Origin: Pseudovibrio exalbescens DSM 16456
GTDB taxonomy: Bacteria; Pseudomonadota; Alphaproteobacteria; Rhizobiales; Stappiaceae
DNA: 64,000 bases
Assembly (NCBI RefSeq): GCF_000422785.1
Contig: NZ_AUGS01000017.1
Span: 23,348 to 87,347 of the forward strand
Reading direction: 5' to 3'
Each line of letters starts with the position of its first letter. The stretch's first letter is position 1. Under the pieces are notes generated by a model, which was given only the letters and a program-made list of their open reading frames with translations, did no database searches and was not told the origin of the DNA. The position numbers were made by a program, and so were the translations under genes. This document shows positions 9,484 through 17,450 of this stretch, piece after piece.

Positions 9484-10701
9484 CTAAGCGACATTCACCT
9501 TCAACCCCTCCAACAAACTCGCCATGAGGGCTAGGGCCTTGGGTTCGTTGATGGGGGTGCTATCGTTCCAGATGGCGGTGAAGCGGTAGCGCGTGCCGCC
9601 TTTTGTTTCAAGATCATAGGTGAAGGACAAAGTGCCGATTTCACTACCACCTTTATAGGCGACGTGGTGCCAGTCAGCCTTTTCGGCACTGCCCAAGAAG
9701 AGCTTCAGCGCCGGGTCTTTGGAAAGGTGCCCCATTGTCTCGCAAAGTTCTTCAGCGCTGGCGTACCACCCGGCGCCTTCTTCGTGCGGCTCACGGACCT
9801 GGCTGACATAAGGTAAAGGGCGATTTTGCAGCTCCTCCAGGATCTCCAGTCGCGTTTCAATCGGTCCAAATCCATAGCGTGCCGCAAGCTCTGGGTCGGC
9901 CTTAAGCTTGAAGAACTCGCGCGTTGTCAGGAACGGTGTGCGTCCTGCGGCGCCGTCGAGACTGCGCGGCCCCAACAGGTTCATGATCAGGTCCGTTGCG
10001 GATTTGTCCGAGTTGGCAATCATCTGTTCCGCTACCGCCTTGACGGTTTCCAAGGCGTTCACCTTGCGACCACTGATGATCCCGGGCGGGATCGACACGA
10101 ACTCTTCCGAAAGGCGCATTTTTTGCGAGAGTGTTAGCTTTCGATCCGCCACTCTTTGCCGCAAAGCCTGCAAGACAAAAAGATTTGCCGCTGAACCTAT
10201 CGCCAACGGGTCTGAAGCGTTGCACGCGGCCACGGTCTCATCATTGCACGTGAGAAGGTGGCTATGGCGCGGCGCGAGTGCTTTCATCGCCGCCAGAATC
10301 TCCTCGCGGCTGGTGAGCCTACTGCGTGGTGACTTGATGAAAAAGCCCGATGCTTGCCCCGACCGTGTTCGATCCATAAGAACCGGAAGCACATAGTCTG
10401 ATGTGGTGACCAGATAGCCGCGTCCCTTTGGATCTCGGCCAACGGTTTCGGCGGGGCCATATGTATCGCGCGCTTCTTGCAGAGATTGCTTTATGGCTTC
10501 TGGTTCTACAACTTCCTTGAAGCCTGCCGAGAACATGGAAATGTCGTTGTAGTCGGCAGACCAGATCCGCAAGATAAGGTCTTCGGGTGTCATGGCGCGC
10601 AGCGCCATTGCTTCCGGCGTCATACGCTGAGCGGGAGAGAGTTTTTGCAAGTTGGCCTGAATTTTTTTCAGGCCTTGAACCACTTCCTGAAGCAAGCGCA
10701 T
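9484..10701 (-). CDS. Class A beta-lactamase-like serine hydrolase with altered SxxK motif
   Basis: The 405-residue protein has the layout of large beta-lactamase-like hydrolases: an N-terminal ~130-residue NTF2/DUF-like part, then the hydrolase fold. The nucleophile motif is expected as S-x-x-K. Here residues 170-173 read S-A-A-N (IGSAANLFVL), so the general-base lysine is replaced by asparagine (codon AAT). The second motif is SDKSATD (231-237) in place of SDN, and the third, KGG (350-352), is intact. No signal peptide is obvious. The protein could be a non-hydrolytic binding protein or use another base. It stands alone, upstream of the sulfur operon's last gene. Confidence 0.7.
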   Translation of the reverse strand: MRLLQEVVQGLKKIQANLQKLSPAQRMTPEAMALRAMTPEDLILRIWSADYNDISMFSAGFKEVVEPEAIKQSLQEARDTYGPAETVGRDPKGRGYLVTTSDYVLPVLMDRTRSGQASGFFIKSPRSRLTSREEILAAMKALAPRHSHLLTCNDETVAACNASDPLAIGSAANLFVLQALRQRVADRKLTLSQKMRLSEEFVSIPPGIISGRKVNALETVKAVAEQMIANSDKSATDLIMNLLGPRSLDGAAGRTPFLTTREFFKLKADPELAARYGFGPIETRLEILEELQNRPLPYVSQVREPHEEGAGWYASAEELCETMGHLSKDPALKLFLGSAEKADWHHVAYKGGSEIGTLSFTYDLETKGGTRYRFTAIWNDSTPINEPKALALMASLLEGLKVNVA

Positions 10702-10854
10702 AAAACGGCGTCCTGTTGTGAGGCCAGACTGTTTGTTGCTGTTGCTTTAGCGTGAATGTGAGTTCTGCACCAGTGCGGGCTTCAGATTCCTCAGCGTTTT
10801 CCTGCCCGCGCGCGATACCCTGTTGAAACCTCCGCCGGTTTTACAAGGGGCCCC

Positions 10855-11193
10855 TCAGGTTTGGATGGATTGCGCTGCCTGAAAAAGGGTTGTGCTACGG
10901 GCACCGCTGCGACAATAGGCCAGCACGGGGGACGGCAAGTGTTTCAGTGCATCGGCTGTGCGGGTCGCAGCTTCATGAAGGTCTGAACTGTGGTCAACGG
11001 GAATGAAAACCAACTCCAGCCCGATCTCCTCAGCTGCTTTGGTGACCTCTGCAACTGTTGGCTGGCCAGGCTCCTCGCCATCAGGCCGATTACAAATGAG
11101 GGATGCGAAACCGTGCTCTTTTAGAGCCGGAACGTCTTCTGGCGTGATTTGACCCGCGACAAAAAACTCGGGTGTAAGCTGACGTATGGACAT
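10855..11193 (-). CDS. DUF442/TIGR01244 sulfurtransferase or phosphatase-like domain (Blh-type)
   Basis: A 112-residue protein when started at MSIRQLTPEF, which has a good ribosome site (GGAGGA) in front. The open frame runs 23 codons further up, through a hydrophobic but poorly placed stretch. It matches the stand-alone DUF442 domain, a small tyrosine-phosphatase-like fold with AYCRSGARS near the C-terminus. Cys94 is the likely nucleophile. In BLH/persulfide-oxidising systems this domain is fused to or encoded with ETHE1-type sulfur dioxygenases and works as a sulfurtransferase. The two upstream YeeE/YedE genes support a sulfur role. A 15-bp hairpin lies in the gap before it. Confidence 0.8.
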   Translation of the reverse strand: MSIRQLTPEFFVAGQITPEDVPALKEHGFASLICNRPDGEEPGQPTVAEVTKAAEEIGLELVFIPVDHSSDLHEAATRTADALKHLPSPVLAYCRSGARSTTLFQAAQSIQT

Positions 11194-11265
11194 GGAGCCT
11201 CCTCCAGTCAGGGCTGCAATCAATCTGAAAATATACTTAAACATGTGGATGTGATATCTCAAGTA

Positions 11266-11306
11266 AAAGACCCTGTTGCGCCGGTGGATGTCGCAACAGG
11301 GTCTTT
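11266..11306 (-). terminator. Intercistronic hairpin in the sulfur operon
   Basis: A perfect 15-bp stem (11266-11280 with 11292-11306) and an 11-base loop stand between the second YeeE gene and the DUF442 gene. On the minus strand it is followed by TTTTA-like bases. It could be a partial terminator lowering DUF442 expression, or a stabilising mRNA end. Confidence 0.6.
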
Positions 11307-11330
11307 GAGTTTACTAACGGAAGCCGTTGG

Positions 11331-11735
11331 CTAGGCGCGGCGGGCAACTGCCATCCCTATGATCATTGCGGCAACAAAAACAAGCGCGCTTGTTGTTGCA
11401 AGTCCGGCGGAAGACAGGGCAGGTCCTGGACACAGGCCGCCTAAACCCCAGCCAATGCCAAAGATTCCGGCCCCAAGAAGCAAGCGTTTATCCAGAGCAC
11501 TTTTGGTTGGCAGATGAAAGCTTTGATCAAGAATAGGCTTTTCCAACTTCTTGAAAAGGAAAAACGCGGGCATGGCGACCGCGATCGCACCGCCCATGAC
11601 AAAGGCAAGGCTGGGGTCCCAAGTTCCGGCCAGATCAAGGAAGTTCTGTACTTTCGCTGGGTTGTCCATGCCGGACAGCGCCAGCCCAAAACCGAAGACC
11701 AGGCCGGAAATCAGGCCGAGAACAATACGTGCCAT
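11331..11735 (-). CDS. YeeE/YedE (DUF6691) family sulfur transporter half
   Basis: A 134-residue membrane protein with four likely helices. Its GLGGLCPGPAL motif (Cys102) is the sulfur-passing cysteine motif of the YeeE/TsuA transporter superfamily, in which thiosulfate moves by way of conserved cysteines. Short versions come as two adjacent genes that together make the full-length unit (PmpA/PmpB type), and the partner is the next gene upstream, 3 bases away. Role: movement of thiosulfate or another sulfur species across the inner membrane. The exact substrate is inference. Confidence 0.85.
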   Translation of the reverse strand: MARIVLGLISGLVFGFGLALSGMDNPAKVQNFLDLAGTWDPSLAFVMGGAIAVAMPAFFLFKKLEKPILDQSFHLPTKSALDKRLLLGAGIFGIGWGLGGLCPGPALSSAGLATTSALVFVAAMIIGMAVARRA

Positions 11736-11738
11736 GGG

Positions 11739-12173
11739 TTAGCCTCCAATCAGATGACGCAGGACGAAAACGGTGATGAAGCCGGTCGCCATAAAGGTCA
11801 GTGTTGCTGCAATTGATCGAACGGAAAGACGGGAAATGCCGCAGACCCCGTGTCCGCTGGTGCAACCATTGCCGTAAACTGAGCCAAACCCAACCAGCAG
11901 GCCCGCTACTGCTAGAAGGGGCAAACCGGCTGTAAAGGTTTGTAGTATCGGCCCTCCGGTCAGGACTTGATAAAGCAGGGGAGCAGCCACCAGTCCAATG
12001 ATAAAGGCCGCTTCCCAGCCGCGATCTCGGGCGCTGCCCGACGGTGGGAGGAGACGGCTTGCAATGCCGCTGATACCAGCTATACGGCCCAACCCGGCGT
12101 ATAGCATGATTGCCGCACTGCCGATCAATATGCCGCCTGCGAAAGAAGTGAGAGGCGTAAAACTCGTTTCCAT
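11739..12173 (-). CDS. YeeE/YedE family sulfur transporter half
   Basis: A 144-residue membrane protein with about four helices. It carries the family motif GNGCTSGHGVCG (Cys104 and Cys111). With the following gene it forms a split YeeE/YedE transporter of the PmpAB type. It is the first gene of the minus-strand sulfur operon (two transporter halves, then DUF442). An inverted-repeat operator lies about 50 bases upstream of the start. The same operator arms occur before the TDT transporter at 46.8 kb. Confidence 0.85.
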   Translation of the reverse strand: METSFTPLTSFAGGILIGSAAIMLYAGLGRIAGISGIASRLLPPSGSARDRGWEAAFIIGLVAAPLLYQVLTGGPILQTFTAGLPLLAVAGLLVGFGSVYGNGCTSGHGVCGISRLSVRSIAATLTFMATGFITVFVLRHLIGG

Positions 12174-12225
12174 GGTCCAGTCCGAGGTTGACGCTGCTTT
12201 TTGGGAACAGCGGATAAATATGGCT

Positions 12226-12243
12226 TATTAGGTAAATCTAATA
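12226..12243. promoter_or_regulatory. Putative sulfur-responsive operator (TATTAG-N6-CTAATA)
   Basis: Perfect 6-bp arms TATTAG/CTAATA are separated by GTAAAT, 53 bases upstream of the YeeE/YedE operon start. The same arms and spacing recur at 46781-46798. AT-rich palindromes of this kind are bound by BigR/SqrR-type ArsR repressors that sense sulfide or persulfide. The regulator itself is not in this window, so naming it is inference. Confidence 0.65.
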
Positions 12244-12282
12244 TAATGTCGCAGCGTGGCGGTCAACACGCGACTTTCGTCA

Positions 12283-13479
12283 CTATCGATTATTTTTGGC
12301 AGGTTCGCCGTGTAGTCGTTGGGAGCCCAGACCATGGACGGCCACCATTGCACACCCGGCAAGCAGCGCCCAGAACGCACTGCCGATACCGAATGCGCTG
12401 ACACCTGACGTGGCAATCAGGAAAGTTAACATGGCTGCCTCGCGGTTTTTGGTGTCTTGCAACGCACCGCTCATGGAGGCCGTCAGCGCACCAATGAGAG
12501 CCAGTCCGGCGACTGCTTCGATGAGGATCGGGGGCGACAGGGATATGAAGGCGACGGCTGCTGCTGCAAAAATGCCTAGAAATATGTAGAGGAAACCGCC
12601 AAATACTGCCGCCCAATATCGCTTGTCTGGATTGGGGTGAACGTCGTCACCAGCGCACATGGCGGCAGTGATTGCGGCCATGTTGACGGACAGTGCACCA
12701 AAAGGCGCGCCGACAAGCGTTGCGAGGCCTGTTGACCCGATGGTGGGCCCAGAGCGTGGCTTGTACCCGAAGCTGTTGAGTATTGCCATGCCCGGTATGT
12801 TCTGAGAGGCCATGGTGACGATGTAAAGGGGAATGGCTATTCCAACGAAACCGGCCCATGTGAACTCGGGGGCAACAAAGAGAGGTTTGGCGATCCAAGT
12901 TGCGCTGCTCATCTCGGAAAGGTCAGTTGTCATGGCAATCGCAATGGCGGTTGCAACAACAGCGGCGGGAACGGCTGCGATCTTGTTGATACGACCAACA
13001 ATCAGCCAGACCAGGATTATGGGCAGCGCAAGCATAGGCAGTTCACCGACTGCCTTGATAGGGGCAAGACATAGCCCCATGAGAACGCCCGAAAGCATGG
13101 CCTGCGCGATACTGGTGGGAATTGCGGCAATGAGGCGTTCCAATGGGCGAAAGAAAGCGGTGGCCATGACAAGAACACCGACAACTGCAAAAGCACCGGT
13201 TGCCACCGCGAATCCGCCATCAAGCGGCGCAGACGATGCCAACAGCGCGGCACCGGGAGTGGACCATGCGATGCTTATAGGCATCCTTTTTTTCAAACTC
13301 AGTATAACGGCCAGACCACCCATCAATACGGCCAGAGCCATAAGGCCTGACGCGGCTTCTGCCGGAGTGGCGCCAACTTGCCTGAGCCCCTGAATGACAA
13401 CGGCAAAGGAACTGGCAAAACCAACAAAGGCGGCCAAAAAACCCGCCAGAATTGCCGAGGATGAAATCGATTTAACCAT
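12283..13479 (-). CDS. BenE-type benzoate/H+ symporter family permease
   Basis: A 398-residue membrane protein with about 12 hydrophobic segments. It matches the BenE family: N-terminal ASSFAVVIQGLRQVGATPAEAASG, the central LYIVTMASQNIPGMAIL motif, and the GAPFGALSVNMAAITAAMC segment. Family members import benzoate with protons, but many BenE-type proteins have no benzoate catabolic neighbours, and none are seen here. The substrate is therefore uncertain. The start at 13479 is an ATG followed at once by a transmembrane helix. It is a single gene on the minus strand downstream of no obvious partner. Confidence 0.85.
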   Translation of the reverse strand: MVKSISSSAILAGFLAAFVGFASSFAVVIQGLRQVGATPAEAASGLMALAVLMGGLAVILSLKKRMPISIAWSTPGAALLASSAPLDGGFAVATGAFAVVGVLVMATAFFRPLERLIAAIPTSIAQAMLSGVLMGLCLAPIKAVGELPMLALPIILVWLIVGRINKIAAVPAAVVATAIAIAMTTDLSEMSSATWIAKPLFVAPEFTWAGFVGIAIPLYIVTMASQNIPGMAILNSFGYKPRSGPTIGSTGLATLVGAPFGALSVNMAAITAAMCAGDDVHPNPDKRYWAAVFGGFLYIFLGIFAAAAVAFISLSPPILIEAVAGLALIGALTASMSGALQDTKNREAAMLTFLIATSGVSAFGIGSAFWALLAGCAMVAVHGLGSQRLHGEPAKNNR

Positions 13480-13614
13480 GAGAAACCCGAGTCAGCATGT
13501 CCTAAGTCAACTGTCTTAGGGTAAGCATCGAGCTTGCTAAGTAAATACCCGATGTGTGGCTGGCTTGGTAAGCCCGTTATAGTGACCTTGCAAAAAGGGC
13601 GGGGGATTTCATCG

Positions 13615-13941
13615 ATGACAAAAAGTGTGCCGAACAAGGTGCGCGCCAACTGGCAGATCTACGCTGTCTTCATCAACGTGGCGATTCCGGGCCTGTACAT
13701 GGTCGCACAGCATACGCTTTTTGAAATTCCGCATTCGGTATTTGCAGCGGAGTTGCCGGGCAGCGTCGGTCTGGCGCTTTTCATGATACTCACCCTTTGC
13801 AACATGTATTTGGCCATACTGTTGGCGGGTTGGCAGCGCTGGTTCATTCTTTCCATAATGGTATTGAACGCTGCCAGCCTTGTGCTGCTCAGCATGTTGT
13901 CTGCATTCAATGCCCTGACGCTGATACCGTTGTTGTTTTAA
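13615..13941 (+). CDS. Small unknown membrane protein
   Basis: From MTKSVPNKVRANWQ the product has 108 residues. A GGGGGA ribosome site stands about 10 bases before this ATG, while the frame open further up (from 13534) has no support. Three to four hydrophobic helices fill the protein, and it is rich in Leu and Ala. I do not recognise a family. Its stop codon interlocks with the stop of the convergent small gene on the other strand (shared TTAA, 13938-13941). Confidence 0.55.
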   Translation: MTKSVPNKVRANWQIYAVFINVAIPGLYMVAQHTLFEIPHSVFAAELPGSVGLALFMILTLCNMYLAILLAGWQRWFILSIMVLNAASLVLLSMLSAFNALTLIPLLF

Positions 13942-14075
13942 GAGCCATCGCTCTCTTTGCCATCTCGTTTTCGGTTGGGGCTTTCCACACCAATTGGCGC
14001 GAAATAGAGCCAAACCAGCAACGCGATGAACGCGAACACTTCAATGTTCATTATTGTATCCAGAAGGTCGCTCAT
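13938..14075 (-). CDS. 45-residue single-helix membrane peptide coupled to a BCCT transporter
   Basis: A short gene whose ATG overlaps the stop of the BCCT gene by 4 bases (ATGA, 14072-14075), so it is probably made by coupled re-initiation. The peptide starts MSDLLDTIMNIEVF, has one hydrophobic helix of about 17 residues (FAFIALLVWLYFAPIGV) and ends in a charged tail (NRKRDGKESDG). The length, the membrane segment and the exact overlap argue for a real gene, perhaps a small transporter subunit or regulator. No known family was recognised, and function is inference. Confidence 0.6.
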   Translation of the reverse strand: MSDLLDTIMNIEVFAFIALLVWLYFAPIGVESPNRKRDGKESDGS

Positions 14076-15562
14076 GTTGTCTTCTCCTCAGCTCTCAGGG
14101 TTTTGAGGAACGCCACAACCAAAAGGCAAACAATAAAGACAAAGGGTAGCGCGCCAAGTGCGATGATGGTTTTCACTGTGGCGACATCTCCTGTGAGGAT
14201 CATCACAAAGCCTAATCCGCCGAGCAACAGACCCCAGATGAGCTTGATGCGTGCTGGTGGATCAACGTCTCCTTCACAGGAAAACATGGAAAGGACGAAG
14301 GCGGCACTCACAACACTGGTTACGATGAAGAGGAATGTTGCAACGATCACCGCAATGCTCGTGAAAACGGGATAGGGAAACATGTTGAGCACGAAATAAG
14401 TGACAGCATCAAGGTTCGTACGTGTGATCTCCAGAATCGGGACCGTATCCACGAGGGCTGCATGAAAACCGACGCCACCGAAAACGCCAAACCATATGAT
14501 TGAAAACGCTGTTGGTACCAGCACTACCCCGCAGAGAAACTCACGAATGGTTCGACCCCGTGAAATGCGGGCAATAAAAACGCCAACAAATGGAGCCCAG
14601 GCGAGCCACCAGACCATGTAGTTCAGTGTCCAGGCTTGGAACCAATTGTTTACGGTTTCATCCATGAACGTGAAGGTGCGAAACCCGTGCGGCACAACAT
14701 TCGAAAGATACTCGCCAAAGGATTGGACTAATCCTCCCATTATGTAGTGCGTAGGTCCGGTCAACAGCAGGAATAGTAGAAGGCCAATTGCAATCGCCAT
14801 TGCCAAGTTTGCTAGCAATGACATGCCTGAGCCAAGGTCCACCACCAGCGCTGGAAAATAGCAGAGGCAAAGGAGCGCAAATACAATCACGGTGACGCTC
14901 ATGCCAGAACTCTCCATGCCGAACATGATGTTGACACCTTCTTGAACCTGAAAGACACCCATGGCCACTGAGCCGCCCAGCCCAATGGCGATCGCAAAAA
15001 TGGCGAGAAGGTCGCTGATCCAAGCCACAGCTTTCACCAGCGGGCTGTTGCCGAAGCCGTAGCGAATGGGTGCCCCGATTACACTTGGTTCGCCTTTCCG
15101 GAACCCAAAGTAAGCGATGACCAGCCCCGTCATGGCATAGACGGCCCATGCATGCAGGCCCCAATGAAAATTGGTCACAAACAGAGCCTTGTCGGCGGCA
15201 AAGTTCTCGTTGGTTTGCTCGGTTAGGGTCAGGAAATGCGTCACGGGTTCAGCCGTCGCCCAGTAGAGCAACCCAACCCCCATCCCGGCCGAGAACAGCA
15301 TGGTAAGCCAGGATATGACGTCAAACTCAGGTTCATCGTCGTCCTTGCCGAGCTTTATGTTCCCATAGCGGCTGACTGCGAGCGTAAAGCTGATAATGAG
15401 CAAGAAACTCACTGTCAGCATAATAAACCAGCCACGTGAGGTGAACTGTATCGCCACCAGTTCAGAGGCGACAGCGGCAAGACTCTTGACATCGTAGAGA
15501 CCCCAAGCCGAAACAAATGCGGTCAAGGCTAGCGCAATCAAGAGTTTGGGCTTGGCAAACAT
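14072..15562 (-). CDS. BCCT family osmolyte transporter
   Basis: A 496-residue protein (start MFAKPKLLIAL, preceded by AAGGA; the frame is open 10 codons further up). It has 12 predicted helices and the BCCT signature WTLNYMVWWLAWAPFVGVFIA, followed by RISRGRTIREF. Family members import betaine, choline, carnitine or DMSP with sodium or protons. The hydrophilic C-tail is short (ending ...TLRAEEKTT), so osmotic sensing by a long tail is unlikely. It differs clearly from the long BetT-type paralogue at 34-36 kb. A 45-residue membrane peptide gene overlaps its stop codon. Confidence 0.9.
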   Translation of the reverse strand: MFAKPKLLIALALTAFVSAWGLYDVKSLAAVASELVAIQFTSRGWFIMLTVSFLLIISFTLAVSRYGNIKLGKDDDEPEFDVISWLTMLFSAGMGVGLLYWATAEPVTHFLTLTEQTNENFAADKALFVTNFHWGLHAWAVYAMTGLVIAYFGFRKGEPSVIGAPIRYGFGNSPLVKAVAWISDLLAIFAIAIGLGGSVAMGVFQVQEGVNIMFGMESSGMSVTVIVFALLCLCYFPALVVDLGSGMSLLANLAMAIAIGLLLFLLLTGPTHYIMGGLVQSFGEYLSNVVPHGFRTFTFMDETVNNWFQAWTLNYMVWWLAWAPFVGVFIARISRGRTIREFLCGVVLVPTAFSIIWFGVFGGVGFHAALVDTVPILEITRTNLDAVTYFVLNMFPYPVFTSIAVIVATFLFIVTSVVSAAFVLSMFSCEGDVDPPARIKLIWGLLLGGLGFVMILTGDVATVKTIIALGALPFVFIVCLLVVAFLKTLRAEEKTT

Positions 15563-15703
15563 CTGGCATCCTTCTCGCTCGGAAGAAGACAAGGTTACGG
15601 GCCAAGCATACTGTTTAATGGTGAAGGTGTCGTTAGGGGAAAGCAGTCAGGGTGCCCTGGCGTATTTGTGCCAGTGCACCCTTTGCTTTTTCAGCCTGGC
15701 AGT

Positions 15704-16165
15704 TTACCCGCGGCCACGGTAGGGCTGAACGCCTTGGTCAGGGACCCAAGTGCCTGAGGGCACCTCGCCGTGTTGCCAGAATACATCAATCGGCATGCCC
15801 CCACGTGGATACCAGTAACCCCCAATGCGCAACCAGCGGGGCTCGATCAACGCAACAATTCGCTTGCCAATGGCAACGGTACAATCTTCGTGAAATGCGC
15901 CGTGGTTTCGGAACGACAAGAGGTAGAGTTTCAAGCTTTTGCTTTCGACCAACCATTTGTCGGCCACAAAGTCCAGCACAAGATGAGCGAAGTCGGGCTG
16001 ACTAGTAACCGGGCAGATCGAGGTAAACTCCGGCATTGTAAACCGGGTTACATAGTTGGTGTCCGGATGAGGATTTGGCACGCGTTCCAGCACGGCTTCA
16101 TCGGGACATTGCGGCAGGGCGCTGGCGGCGCCGAGTTGGCTTAGGCCTTGTTCGGTATGAGACAT
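15704..16165 (-). CDS. queF: NADPH-dependent 7-cyano-7-deazaguanine reductase
   Basis: A 153-residue QueF of the short (unimodular) type, started at MSHTEQG with an AAGGA site before it. QueF reduces preQ0 to preQ1 with two NADPH in the queuosine pathway. Cys51 in the [11 protein letters not shown] motif forms the thioimide with preQ0, Asp58 is the proton donor, and the QueF motif [21 protein letters not shown] (73 on) binds NADPH. The gene follows a queuosine-precursor transporter gene by 26 bases on the same strand, so the pair forms a salvage/modification unit. Confidence 0.95.
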   Translation of the reverse strand: MSHTEQGLSQLGAASALPQCPDEAVLERVPNPHPDTNYVTRFTMPEFTSICPVTSQPDFAHLVLDFVADKWLVESKSLKLYLLSFRNHGAFHEDCTVAIGKRIVALIEPRWLRIGGYWYPRGGMPIDVFWQHGEVPSGTWVPDQGVQPYRGRG

Positions 16166-16191
16166 TCTGTTTCTTCCTTGTTGGGACCGGA

Positions 16192-16761
16192 TCACGCGGG
16201 CTGAAGGTTGCGGCGTTCATCATGGCGGCGCAGCAGGGCTACCAGTGGCAGGGTTGCCAGAACGATCCACGTCTTGCCGACCATCTGCTCAACCAAGAAA
16301 TTCAGGTTGCCAAAGGCAAGCTGCAGGAAAATCAGGCTGTCCAGAACAAGGCCGACCAAGGAAGACAAGAAAACAGCACGTACCAAGCCGCGCCGTTGAA
16401 GCGGGGTGAACACCGCCAGATCTGCAAGCTCTGAAAACAAGAACGCCACAACGGAGGCAGCTACCAACGCTGGCGGAGCCACCATCCATGAAAGCAGTGC
16501 GCCGATGGCAATGGCAAGGAAGGCCCAGTTCAAGCCGAGGCGTCGTTGAACCAGATCGCGGAAAAGCAAGGCTGCGCCCACTACAACAACACCACTTGGT
16601 GCCATGAGGCCAAATCCGATGGGGATAAGGCACGGCCCATTGGCCGGGCAAACGGTTCCAATGTTTGAGAGCATCCAATTGGAAAGGGGAATGCAGGCAG
16701 CAAACAGGGCAAGAAAGATCGCGCCCTCAAGGTGCTGCCTTGAGATACGTTGGGTCGTCAT
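16192..16761 (-). CDS. VUT family queuosine precursor transporter (YhhQ-like)
   Basis: A 189-residue protein with six helices, started at [10 protein letters not shown] behind GAGGAG. The segment [30 protein letters not shown], together with [17 protein letters not shown], is typical of the vitamin-uptake-like (VUT/ECF-type) membrane proteins that import preQ0/preQ1 or queuine. Direct linkage to queF supports this substrate. The frame also reads 20 codons upstream into a region with a duplicated hairpin element, probably 5' leader and not protein. Confidence 0.85.
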   Translation of the reverse strand: MTTQRISRQHLEGAIFLALFAACIPLSNWMLSNIGTVCPANGPCLIPIGFGLMAPSGVVVVGAALLFRDLVQRRLGLNWAFLAIAIGALLSWMVAPPALVAASVVAFLFSELADLAVFTPLQRRGLVRAVFLSSLVGLVLDSLIFLQLAFGNLNFLVEQMVGKTWIVLATLPLVALLRRHDERRNLQPA

Positions 16762-16774
16762 CAAGAACTCCTCA

Positions 16775-16848
16775 CGCTGACAGGCAGAATAGGCCTGGGC
16801 GTTTGTAGGTGTCGGGTTCATGCGCTGACAGGCGAAGCAGCCTGGGCG
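16775..16848 (-). repeat. Duplicated hairpin element in the leader of the queuosine-precursor genes
   Basis: Two direct copies (16775-16801 and 16823-16848), 48 bases apart, each have the form CGCTGACAGGC, then 6-7 bases, then GCCTGGGCG on the plus strand. Each copy can fold as a CAGGC/GCCTG hairpin. They sit in the 5' leader of the yhhQ-like/queF transcript. The pattern does not match a preQ1 riboswitch consensus that I can recognise. It could be a regulatory RNA or protein site, or just a local duplication. Confidence 0.5.
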
Positions 16849-16926
16849 CTATCGTGGCGTTCTAACTGCTTTTCCGGGAATCACCAGCCTTTTTATGCCA
16901 CGGGTCCGCACATAGGTGTGGGCACT

Positions 16927-17373
16927 TCAGGAAGAGCGTTTGTTTTGCTCCCGCATGGTTGTGATGGCTTTTCGCATAAGGTGCAAAAACTGCTCTACTT
17001 CCCCAGGCGAGAAGTCTGCCAGAGCCGCGCCATTCTGCTCGTTCGCCGCAGTGTAGGCGAGTTGACGGATTTGTTTTGCCCGTTCCGTCAAAAACACTTG
17101 TTGTGCTCTGGAATCATCAGGATGAGGTTTGCGACAAACAAGGCCATCACGTTCCATGCGCTTGAGTGTGGCTGCCATGGTTGCTTGCTCGACATCTGTA
17201 GCCCGCACCAACTCTGCTTGAGTGAGGCCGTCCTTTTCCCATAACGCCAGCAGGGCAGGGAACTGACCAGTCGTGATGCCAAGTGCTTGAATACGCTCTT
17301 GAAGGCCCTCGGCGAACAGGCGTGCCAACTGGTTGGCGAGATAACCCGCAGAATGATCCTTTAAAAAAGTCAT
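16927..17373 (-). CDS. MarR family transcriptional regulator
   Basis: A 148-residue protein when started at MTFLKDHSAGY (the frame opens at 17403). It has the MarR winged-helix layout: helix with LARLFAEGLQERIQALGI, then LTQAELVRATDVEQATMAATLKRMERDGLVCRKPHPDDSRAQQVFLTERA, where the recognition helix and the wing with DDSR are clear. It is divergent from the cytochrome b561 gene. The shared promoter holds two ATAGCAT-type palindromes, a usual arrangement for a MarR protein that represses itself and its neighbour. Confidence 0.9.
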   Translation of the reverse strand: MTFLKDHSAGYLANQLARLFAEGLQERIQALGITTGQFPALLALWEKDGLTQAELVRATDVEQATMAATLKRMERDGLVCRKPHPDDSRAQQVFLTERAKQIRQLAYTAANEQNGAALADFSPGEVEQFLHLMRKAITTMREQNKRSS

Positions 17374-17381
17374 GTGCCCTT

Positions 17382-17431
17382 CTAGCATAGAAATGAATAG
17401 CATGCTATGTATATGATCAATAGCATACTAT
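17382..17431. promoter_or_regulatory. Repeated MarR-type operator palindromes
   Basis: ATAGCATGCTAT (17397-17408) is a perfect 12-bp palindrome. ATAGCATACTAT (17420-17431) is a near copy 23 bases on, and a half-like CTAGCATAG lies at 17382-17390. They lie between the divergent marR and cytochrome b561 genes and probably control both. Confidence 0.65.
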
Positions 17432-17450
17432 GTAAATTCATGAGGACGGC

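Noticed and set aside
16762..16860. preQ1 riboswitch before the yhhQ-like gene
   Set aside because: Context fits, but I could not fit the sequence to a known preQ1 class; only a duplicated hairpin is claimed.
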